DNA of 64,000 nucleotides from assembly GCA_013399015.1 (NCBI GenBank), contig VWZX01000996.1:2489052-2553051 (forward strand), in the 5' to 3' direction. The notes under the pieces were generated by a model that was not told the origin of the DNA, made no database searches, and saw nothing but the letters and a program-made list of their open reading frames with translations. Source of the DNA: Galbula dea (Eukaryota; Chordata; Aves; Piciformes; Galbulidae). The number at the start of each line of letters is the position of its first letter. The first letter of the stretch is position 1. Positions 13,901 through 25,900 of this stretch are shown here, in pieces. The translations under genes and the position numbers were made by a program.

Positions 13901-16900
13901 CTGAATCCATGACCCTCTGCGTTATTGTGGGCACCTGAAATCCTCGGAGAACTGAGACCCTGTCCCAGTCCCTACAGAAGCAAAGCACTCCTACATCCCA
14001 CAGCAACAGCCCAGAAATAACCATCAACAGCCACCACCAGCAGTCCTGGTAGCCCACTGCAAAGCCAAGACCTTCAGAAAAAGCATCTGCTGTTTTGTGT
14101 TTGTGTTGTCACTTGATTTGTGTTGCCACTAGTTTTATTACATCTAAAAACCTTGCTACTGACCCTTACAAGAAAGCTCCCAGAATGGCTTAAAATTATG
14201 AAACTTCTGAGGGGGTCACTACTCTCTACTGCCTTTCAAACAAATGATGAGGTGGGCCAGGGCAGGACAAAGGGACAGTGGAGCCATTTAAAATTGCAAA
14301 ACTAAAAGCAAATTTAGTCCCTCCCCTCCCTGCCCTGGTACCCATGTGCTCAGAAAGCAGCTCATCAGTACAACTACCCATTTTGTTCTTGGACGGGAAC
14401 TAATTAAGAGAATATGGTGGAACTACCTTTCAGCTTTATGTCCCTGATGACTTCATAATACCCAAACTGAGTTACCAAGGGGGATAATTAGCAAAGTCCA
14501 AACAGAAAACGATTAATAGTATGACAAAGCCATGATTACAAGAGTCTATTAACTGCAAGACAATACTGGTCTAATTATGGCAACATTGACTTTTATTACT
14601 GTGAAGTAGCTTGTACTATCATTAAAGAGATTCATGGATGGCTTTGAGTTTAATGTGAAGAGTTATATTTAATATATTGAAGATGTAATTTAGCTTTCCT
14701 TCCACCCTCTCCCCATGGAGAAAACAAAATACGTCTGCTGTCTCTCTCAGCACTCCAGCATCTATTAGTCATTCCATTCCAGTTACCTTTTGCATTTAAA
14801 GAAAGATTGAATACCTCAAGTGGAAGTTCAAGGAGGCTGAAAAAACCAAATGCTTTAGGCTGAGGCCTGGCATGGGACCAGACTCACACCGGAAGAGCTC
14901 AACTGCACTAGCCACCAGACACCAAGACCTGTGCCACAGACCCAGTGATCCTCTTCCTGGAGACCCTTGGCACCCGCAAGAGAACAGATGGTTTCTGCAG
15001 GCCCTGGAGCACCCTCAAGCACATCCTCATTACCAAAGCAGCAAGGTCACCCTGACCTGACTTTCTGCTGAAGTTGGTGCTGGCATCATATTTGGTCCCA
15101 CAGCTCCAACCTCAAGCACAAGTCTCTGACCTGCCAAGATGGACATCTCTCCCTGTGAGAGGTTGTTACTGCTAAGTTTCCTGGTGGCCAATGGAAAATT
15201 TTAGCATCAGGATCAGTTCTGGCTTGTTTGTTCACCACCAGCTTTCTTTCAGTTGAAAAAAACAGCCCTCAGATATTCTGAGCTATGACTTGGAGCATGA
15301 AATGCCTTGCTACAGCAAATGCCCCTGGAGGGGCAATTACAGGAAATGGCACAGCCCAGTAGTAGGGGGTGGTAGTGATGTGCCTTAACCTCACTGGCAC
15401 TGGTTGCGTGACTGTTTTTTCCTGGGTAATATATCAACCATTGCTCATTCCAGGTCAGGAGATATTTCCAAGATTCTCTGTCCATTTTTGCTACATTCTT
15501 CTATTGCAACAGTGCTTCTGAGACTATATTGTTCTATTACTGTAGGGCTTTGTAGAGATCATGCATTCAAATGATGGATTACTACAAGAGATATTGCCGG
15601 AGGAGGAGACAGGCAGCTCTGGGGCTACAAAAGACCATGTGAGGCACCCACCAACTGCTGATCTAATTTTTTCTCCATCAAGACTCATCAGCAATGTAAG
15701 TTTGATTAGCTGAGGGCTGGAAATTTGGCATGAGAAACTGTGGCAAATCCTGGAAGCCTGAGGTGAGGGCAGAGAGGAGCACAGAACAACAGCAGGGGAA
15801 AAGGGAGAGGTTTCTAGTAAATCCTAGCTATAGATATTTTTATTTAGCAATACTGTTCAGCTTTGAAGACTTACAGAGGAAGGAGAAGCGACTGGATGGA
15901 ACAGAAACTGGATATTAAACCAACACAGCAGCAGAGCCAAACCCAAAACAGGAACCACAGCAAAGGAAGAGGCCCATCCCTTTGGGAAGACAGCTCAGAG
16001 CAATCCCTGCAGGGCACCATGGAGCACAGCAGCAACCAGAGCACTTCACCACGGGGATTTTGAGAAGGAAACTGTCTGTCTAATGAATCCTGAAATGCTG
16101 TGCTGGATGAGAAGAGAGCTGCAGTGCAGCAGCACATAGCTCTCAGCCAGGCCCTTATGCCTGCCCCAAGCATGCCACGGCCATGAGAAGGGTAACAGAG
16201 CAAATAACACAGGTCATATTGTCCCTGTCACCAACACAGCCTCGGTTCTTGTGTCAGCAAGCAGCTCTGTTAAGTTTTTTTAAGCAGCTCTGGGTTTTGC
16301 AGAGAACATGGGAAGCTTTGTAAGCCTGCTCACTAATGGTCTGTGTTTGCTGTCCAGCCTGCCAGCCCTCTGCTGAGGTCTTCACTGTCACATCTGCAGG
16401 CCTACTCACTGCCATCTGGTTGTCATTTGAAGCTTCAGCAACACTTCTCCTCTTGATTTGCTAGTTGTGCTCTCTAGGCAGCTATGAGCTATAGGAATGT
16501 GTCCTGAAATATTCTTCAGCTAGACAAGTCATTAGCAACTGTCATTTCAAAGCCTAACCGCAGTCAATTTGCTTTTCACAAGCAGCCTAGCAGCACAGGA
16601 GCTGGATGTGTTGTGCAGCACTGCAGTAGGGCTCAGTCCTTAGTGAGGGGAAAATATTTCTTCAGGTTCTCAGCAGATGTTAAAGGATCAGGTCAGAAAA
16701 CAATTATGGATTGCTACTGTTGTCCCTCAGACGTTAGCTCACGCTGTGGGTGCAATAAGGGTTGCAGAGCAGTCCCCATGTAGCAGCAAGTCAGGCAGCA
16801 AGAGCTGGAGAGCTGGATCTGTCACCTGCAGGTCCACAGGTCATGACCCTCTGTTTTCTTAGACCCTCCAAAAGTAGTCCTATCCAGGGAGTCATCTAAG

Positions 16901-19900
16901 CAACAAAAGCAGGAGCAACTGTCAGCTGTCACTTATGGATGCGCCTGCACCCATGACACCCTGATCAGCCCAACAGGACCTAACTGCTTGTCAGGTTTCT
17001 TGCAGGGGAACAAGGAGCATGTGGCTAAGACCAGTGTCACATCCTTAGAGTATGTAGGAGAGGAAAACAAAGTCACAGAAATATTTGGTACCACTACCCA
17101 TTCAGAAAGACACAAGTCAGGGTGTGCGTCTCTCTTGGAAATGTAAGTAAAATCTCAGTAATTATTCATCTCCTCTGTCCAGCACAGCAGTACCAAATAC
17201 CTATGGGGACCCTGAGACACCCTGCACCGTGCGCACTCCACCCACCCCAGCATGCTTTACAGAGTGTCTCAAGGTGAAAGCAAGCAGTGGTTCCAGCTGC
17301 TTTTTGCTGTGGAGCTTGCCCAAACCTTGTCATTACTTGGTGTCAACCATGAGTAATTCCACAGAAGACACTGTAATGAAAGTGAATTGAAAACAATGTG
17401 ACAGCACGAAGTTTCCACAGGTTGTTTTACACGACAAGCACTTCCACACTCAATTCATCACGTGTAGCTCAACGGCAAACTCCCCTTTCAAAGCAGCAGA
17501 GAGGTGGAAATCCTCATGAGATGTTCTGAGAGGAGACATTCACAAGGTCTCTGAAATGTCCCCTTGAGCTCTGCAAATTCAACCTCCCTCCCACACAAAG
17601 CTAAAAGGAGATTTATCCTGTTCACATGCTTTCTCAGTCCTTGCACACCGAGTCTGGCACTATCAGCTCCCACCAGCTTACTCCTGCCAGCACGAGCTCT
17701 GCAGGAACCCAGAGAGAGCCTTCTTGTCTCCTGAGCACACCCAGCTATGTAAGGGATTACAGGAAGATGGAGACATGAAAGTTCAGATTGGCTATGTCAA
17801 AGTTTCAGTTAGCAAGAAAAAAAACTTCTTAAAAATTAATTTGCTGCTACCACAGGGTTCCTGCCATACAAGAGCTTATTGGAACATGAACTATAAGCTT
17901 CAAAGGCAAGGATGAATCAGAAGCTATTTTGAGAGTAATTATATAAGATTATAAAATTCAAACCATCTCACTATTGTATATTAAATATGAAGACAACCTG
18001 CTTCATAAGGAGACCTTGCAGGGATCCAGTGTTTCAAGCAACTATGATCTATGGTTCAAGTGCAAATGGTAACCTCCTAACTCCTGTCCAGACAAAACTT
18101 CCCTCAATAAGCCATGCTAGGACTTTTTTTGCCATTTGTTGTAATTCTTCTGAGGATGCAGTTCTATATCTGGGAGAATAACTAGAACAGGAGACAAGGA
18201 ATTTGTTGCTGTTCCAGCACCACTTTGTCCACTAGTGACTACAGGCTTGGTACACAATACTGAGATGCTCACATCATTACCCAGAGAATAGCTAATACAC
18301 ACTGAAATGGCTGCACCCCAGCAGAACAGCTGGACTGGAGGAGACTGATCAAAGGCTTCTGAAGGCCAAATATGTTGGTATTCAGTGGTTATTGACCCAC
18401 CTGCCAATTCCCTCCAGGCTGCATCAAAGTCACACTTGTTACCCAAACTTTTGCTGGCATGTGCAGCCAGAAAGGGAACTTCGAGCTGTCAGCAACTCAG
18501 CTTTGCTGCTATCAAAACTGATCAAAAAAAAGAAAAAAAAACTGGTTCCAAACTGAACAAACATTCCACAGCGATTTATGTCGCTTTGTGTCTTAATCAG
18601 CTAGTCTCTAAAGCATTATAAATGAGATAGTAAGAGTTGTCATTGCTTTATGCCTAACTGATGGCAATCTAATGAACTATTATAAGCCACACTGCATGTA
18701 ATTATAGTACATAGCTGCATGCTACTCCCATGACAATCTAACACAATATGCTGCAGCAACTTCTGTAAACATCCTGGTGGTGCTCAACACACCCAGGGTC
18801 CCTGGGCTGAAGTAACTGACACTGAGCATCATCTTCCTTCCATGATGTGACCCTGTACATACAAGACCTGAGCCAAATATCGAAGAGGTGCCAGGGAGCC
18901 TTGCTGAGGCTGTTCAACGTGGGGGAGTCTCTGTCCAGACCTGCTGAAGCTGAGCAGAACCAGGCAGAGAGCAAAACACCATAATACAGACACTGCTGGG
19001 ATGTAGAAATACAATTGTGCTCCAAGAGGCAATGCAAACAAACCAAGCAAAAGCTTTTCACTGTCACTCTGACTCCCGTAGACCCCGGACCCTAAAATTT
19101 CTCTTCAAAACCTTGGTCAAGGCCATGACTCTTGTGAGACACCAGAGAGGCCGGGGTCAGGTGCCCAGGCTCACCACACCTGAGCTGCCATCTCTCAGAC
19201 CTTCGCTTTCTACAGCGAGATTCAGTTTCGGGGATATGCTTAATGTTTCCCTGCAGCTCTGCATTTGATTTCATTTTGGTTCAAAAACCCCTAAAATGAG
19301 ACTGCCCTGACAAGATTTCAGATAAAGTTTGACTGGGAGCAGAATCAGGGTCTTTTCCCATCCCAGCTGGGAGCCCTGGGGGTGAACCCTGTCGCAGAAG
19401 CTGAGCCTCACCCCAGCGTGGGTCCTGGGCACCCTCCAGCCCTGTGATCTGAGGTCGTGTGAGAGGACACAGACCAAGAACCTGAAAAATCAGAGCCCAG
19501 CCAGGGGAAGGCAAAGGACCCCAAGCATGGGACAGGATGGCCCATAAGCTTTCCAGAGGATTTCCTTTGGCTGAATGTCCCCCACCCAGGGACCCAAAGC
19601 CCCTCCAGTGCAAGGAGGGTCCCTGACTACATGAAAACAAGCTGGAAGGGTTTTACTGCCTGGGACTTCCCCACAAAAACCCAGACAAGAGATGAAGATG
19701 CAGGATTCACCCAGAACTCCCCTGGCTCTAGATGTGGCAAAGACTGGGTGATACACAGATCCGTGTCCTCAGGAGGTCAGGTTGCCAGTTAAAGCCCTCT
19801 AGACCCCTAGACAGACATCCATGTCTGCGTCATGCCCTCTTCCTCTCCTCTCAACTTGCCATGCAGATAATACCTTGCACTCAAAAGACGGTCTGACTGT

Positions 19901-22900
19901 TTGGAGCAGGGTGTGCACGGGATGCAGAGCAGTCAGGAAGGATCCTCCAGCCACCTGCCGGCATGGGACCAGCTGCCTGGTAGAGAGACCCTGTGCTGAA
20001 GGGCAGCAGTTATGAAAGAGCATTTTTTTGTTCAAGCTCCGCTGAATGATCAGGGAACTTCCTCCCTGCATGGTTCAGCTCCTGTCATTAGCTGCTGCTG
20101 CTGCTTCTGTTAGCTTGGAACAGAGATCTTTAACCCCTAAAACATACTACACAGCAGCCACACATGCGGCTGGGCTGCCTGATCCTACAGAATCATGAAG
20201 TGAATTCTCAGATTCCTTTTTTCCTTTTCCAACAGCTTGTATCACTCCATACTGTGCAGGTCAGAATCCTTTCAGCAGGAACATTTTGACCACAGACCAG
20301 ATTCAGAACTGAGCTCAATTAACTCTGAGCAAACCTTCACAGACGTCCAAGAGATCAAGTACTGCGTATGGAAATAATGCATTTAAGGAGGTGCTTGCAG
20401 TGCTCACCTAACACCGTGCCGTTATCAGAGCATATGTGTTTCTTCACAGTGGCTACAGACATGCACAGAAAATCAGAGTAGTACTTACATGACCAGAGAC
20501 ACTAGAGTGCTAAAATTTCTGGGCACTTATTATTCTATGGAACCAAACATTGTAGGACTGTAAATCTTAATCTGTATCTTGTATATCGTGAAAGGGCTTG
20601 TATGAACTGAGCTCCTGGCACCCTGCCTTTAGTCTTCGCTGCACAGTTTCCTGTGATGCTGTCAAACACTAACCTGCTACAGCATAACAAACCGACCTAA
20701 ACAGAAAGGAAACCTTAATTAGAATCTATAGGTTCATGAGGTACAAGAAATCCTGCAGCATAACTTTCTTTTTTTTCCATAGGCATGGAAAATGTACAGT
20801 CATTCCAAATATCCCTTCTCTGACACTCTAGGATGCCATTTTGCAATACACAAGTATAATAAAAGACAATGCATGGCAGAGAGACAAATCACATCTCTCC
20901 CAAACAACTGCCAGTGTAAGTGACTTACGTTAGTAAGTTCACAGGGCAGAACCAGTAAGGGCTGCTACAGACAAGCTTCCTAATTTTACAATGTAGAGAT
21001 AGGAAGGAAAAACAGACATTATCATCTTTGAAAAAGAAATAACACATAGGAAAGCTAGAAAAAGCTGCTTAACTAGCATTAGATGGAAACCTGGGGTCCT
21101 AAGGAAGAATATGTGATTGTACCTAGAAACAAACAGTAAGAAGAAGCAGCATGTAAGAAAAACAAGAACAGTTGAAACTATAGTTAATTGAAAAATTGTA
21201 CCAGACAGGAGATCCAGTTATGGTTCTGTTTTTCTCTCTGAACAATGAATGCATACACGTGAGACACTGCCTGTTAGTGAATACGTGGTATGTTCAGCAG
21301 CAGGCTGTGCACAGTGCACAGCTAGGACTTCAGCAAAGCAAAAATGTTAAGCAACAAACACCTGCAAACACAAAAATATCATCTCAGAGTCATCCCACAA
21401 AACAAAGGAGAAAATTGGAGGCAGGCTATGCCCTGATTTGAACCAGCTAAAAGTACATGCTTGGTCTCAGTGAAATGTAGGGAGAATACTGAAAGCAGAA
21501 GAAAATGTTTCAACAGCAGAGACAGAAACTGCTGAAGCAAAACGTTTGTCAAGGAAAAGATGCTCCACATTATGGGAAGCAGGCAAAAAAATTAACAAAG
21601 TAACTTCAGAAATGTGGACTTACCAAAGAGGTATCTGCTCCTCAGCTCAGTCCCTGGTCACTGTCTTCCACCTCACACACTCAGTGTCAGCAGCAATCTG
21701 TCTGCCTGTTTCTATGGAGTTTGAGATGCTGATCCCTGACTATGCATGAGGCTACTGCAGCTGCACTGGAAGAGACTCCTTGGTCTGCAAAAAAAAGCCT
21801 ACAAACACGATCAGCCTCCCTGTACTGCTTCAGGAATGAGTCAACCAGCAGCACTTAGGCAGATGCAAACCTGCATCTATGCAGAGAGGTACTTACAAAG
21901 CTAAACACATGCTCCACACAGCTCCATGGGTGCATTTTATTTACCAGGACCATCACAGTGCATAGCCAGATGCAGCTCTAGATCCACACACAATACATAA
22001 GCAGAGGCACATGTTCAAAGACAGGCTATATAATCCATTTTTCCTAGATTTATGCTGCTGGTTTTAACCTTACTTTAATATAGTTTTGCAAATCTTCCTG
22101 TAGTAGCAAGGTTTGAACATGATTCCCTCAGGATTAGAGCACAAACCTGTTTTACTTGAGCTAAAGAGCAAATCTGCTGCACATAGCTCTAAGCTGGCTC
22201 CTTTTCTACTGGTGGACCAGACACTTGCAGAGGAAGCCAAGACCCATTTTGAAAGTGCATTACTCCATGATAAGAAAGGTCTTTGCCGCAGGGTGCTACT
22301 CCTCATATGCCTGGCCTCTGGAAACACCAGCTTCCATGGTTAATATTAGCTTTGCCTGGGTGGCTTTAAACATATTTACTGTTATATTTACTTAAAATAC
22401 ACTTGAACAGCTGTTGAGTAAAGGTATTACAGCTGGTAACTAAATTCAAGACTTGCTCAGATTTCATAGGTGGTGGTTGCATGCATCCCATACTAGGGAA
22501 TGGCTATCTATGCCATCAGTTTTCCCATTAGTGAAACTATCCTATTGAGGGAATAATTTTTGCCAAGAAAAACACCCCAGCAGCAATTTCTCCATATAAA
22601 AGTACAATGAAAAAAAACCCAAACAAACAAACCCCAAACCCTCTGTTCAGCAAAAAATTCACCTTTTTTTCTTCTGCTAGGTACTTGTGGGTTTAACATT
22701 TTAATAGCATTTGCCAAGTGCCAGGAGGGTGTTCAGTGAGGTACAAGATGAACTGCCTGCATCATGAAGTTTAAAAAGAACAACTCACACAAAGGGCAAA
22801 ACCCTAAATGTGCTGTGAATTATTGCAGGACTAAAGCACAGAAGGACAACTGACAAAGTGTGCTAGGAACCATAGATTACCATAAAGTCTCTTCTGGTTT

Positions 22901-25900
22901 TGCATTCTCCCCAGCTGTCATTTTCCTTCCTCTCACTTCAGCTTTCACGGCCTGCCCCAGGAAAGCACTACAGCATTTTGCTGAGGTGAATCAGTGCATA
23001 AGGAAGGGTTTAAGGAGGGCACACAAACAATAGGGAATGCTGTGCAAAAAAAACCAAACACAAAATCTGCAACACCTCTGCACACCATCCATCCTACCCT
23101 GTGCTTATTCTACAGGGCAGTGAAGCTTTTTACAAATGGATACACTGAGGCAGAAGAACCCAAGTTATGTTATTTAAACAAAGTCCCAAGACAGTAGTGC
23201 TGGAGCTAGAAATCAAACCCAGGGGTATGCTCCTGGATGTGCTCTGATACTGGTGTGAATTCTGTCCTGTACCCACACACCGTCCTTTACAGTCAGCAAA
23301 CATCACAAGCCACAGGCTCCAGTCACACTCCATCAGCTCCACACATTAATTTCAGAATGATTGTTCTGTTTTTCAGTCTCTCTGTGGAGTCAAGCTTCCA
23401 CCTCCTGCTTGCCACGACCTCCCAGCACCAGCTGGCAGCCTCTGTCTGCAGCCAGACCTGGTATTGAGCACCCATGGGGAGCAGGACCTGGTTCAGGTAA
23501 TGCAATTCAGTCCAAACTGAGTGACAACCTGACCGTGCAGAGAAACACACTTCATGGTGGTGAGAGCTGACCAGGGCATGACTCTGTGCCCAGTACCCAG
23601 GGATGCTGACAGACTGGAGCTGAGCTGCCTTGCAGCAAGGTCCACAGACTTCACAGCCCTTGGATCAGCCCTTGGCAGGAGCAGCCAGGGAAGAACTCTC
23701 AGTGGGCCTCAGCGAGCAGGGTTTGGTATCCGGTTTCCCAAAGACCCTGGAGCCTGTTGCACTGCTGCGGGCAGAGGGACCGGACGACACAGGATGGCTG
23801 GCTGTGCACAGTGCTCTCATAGGAGCCCTGCAGCATGGGTTCTCCCACATCATCTGCCAGGTACTTTGCACTTTGTTTGAGCTTGTCCACAAACTCTCTC
23901 AGCTATAGCCTAAAGCACTTACTGCACCTCCAGGGCAGGGAAGTGATGTATCCATTTATTTGAGGCACATCACCACAGTGATAACTGTTGTCCCTATATC
24001 CCAGGCATTCCCGCTGCCTACAGCTTATGTCTGTGTGCTAGTCACACTCACAGCATCACTGCACAAGAGCTGAGGGCTGGCAGGGAAGCGAGCTGTCAGA
24101 TGGAGGAAGCTACAGGGGAGGATTTTAGATAGGCACAACAAAAGGATGCTGCATCTTGCTCTATCTCAGGGCCCACAGCCAAGAGATCAGTTCTATTCCT
24201 GGCACTGCCACAGGCCAAACTGCAGGCAGAGCTCTCCCTCGCATATCCACTGACGCACTGATTTCAAAATTACTCATCCAAATACCTTATTTTCTGACAC
24301 ACTTAGCTGCTGGATTACTAGCCAGCAGCAGCAGCCTGCAATGCTCCTTTGTAGGATATACAGCAACGTGTGGCACACTGGAGAAATGCTGCAGCTCTAT
24401 TTCTCTTAGCGACTTCATGGAGGAGAATCAGCACAGAGAGTAGAGGAGCTCCTTCATACACAGGAGCTCCTACTTATTTTATAGACAAGAGCACTTTCTG
24501 CATTGAGCCTAAAATGTTGGGGTTTTTTTTAAAAAAAAAATCACTGCATAAAACTATACCCTGGCATATTCTCACACAAACTACTCAGTAATATTTCTAA
24601 TTTCACAGGTTTTGTTCCACTGTCAGTGCAATTCAGGAAGGCTAGCAATACCTAGCCAATTTCTTTGCAACTCCACAGCATCCCCAAAAGATATTGCTCT
24701 CCATCAATACATGAAACACTAGAAGAACACCAAACTCCCCTCTCAGGATCTAACAGCAAGCATAGCTGTGCAGAAAGCCCTTGCTCCCAGCTCCAGCAGC
24801 ACTAGAGTGCTTCCATCTGCTGGCTCATAAACGACATGAACTTCATCGAGATATTTGACAAGCCAAACTGATGCTGCCATTAGCTAATGAATTTATCCAG
24901 GAGGTAACAAACTGACAGAGAAGCCGTTGACTTAACATGATAATGACAAAAGGGGCCAATTTTACTGCAGCAAACTGCATCCAGGCTGCCATGTCTGTGC
25001 TGGCAGCAGGGGGGCACTCAGGCAGGACCAGCACTCACTGACTCTCCTCTCTGTATCTACACAGATGCTGTCTCAAAGCCATGTCACTGCTCAGCTTCAC
25101 ACAACCTCACTTACGTGCATCTCTTAACGACAAAGGACTCGATTGGCCTGAACACAGGACTCCAGATAGCCGACAGCAAAACTGCTTAACGTAAGTCTTC
25201 AGTGTAACATGGACAAAGCACAAATGCAGATAATCAGATAAATATCCAGACACTAATTGGAAAGGTATCTTACCACTGTGACTATGTTAGTTAACACTTC
25301 ACGCAAACAGATTCATTTCCTTTGCTGGAGCAGTTTTACATCCAGACATTTGAGAAATATTAGTACCTGTTGGCCCAAACAGTGTCCTCAGTGCTGTCTG
25401 GACATCAAAATGTGCCCAGTCGTGCAAAGCAGAGATAACAGTTGTAAATGCACCTGCTGCAGCCAGCCCAGGGCACTGGGGTAGACAGAGGCTGACATTT
25501 AAAGCCAAGATCAGGGCAAACATCTGAGATGTTAAACGCATATGATGATGTGATCATGACCTGAAAATGAGGTTCTGAACATGCTGCACAAACAAATGCC
25601 AGTTTGTCACATCAGGGTGGACAGAACGGGAGCAGTACAGATATTTCTGCTGCACAGAGTTGGGAAAATGTTCATTTTGGTACCAAGGTAAAAAACTATG
25701 AAGTAATACAGCAAGTTATTTATGATAAACACCTGCACTGGAGGCAATGGATAAGGACAGTACCAGCAGCAGTAAGAGGCCTTCAGAACAAGCAAGTGTA
25801 AAGCAAAGTCATTTTAAGGTGACAACTAAGGTACAAGCAGAGTGGAATAAGAAAAGAAGGTGTTAGGCTGAACATGCTGGCAAAACAGTGATGGAAGCAT

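Noticed and set aside
14872..15060. Histidine/glutamine/proline-rich 62-codon frame
   Set aside because: Composition follows local GC and short repeats; no homology recognised.
23554..23908. Overlapping open frames of about 75-108 codons on both strands
   Set aside because: They lie in GC-richer intron sequence with no conserved motif, splice context or family match.
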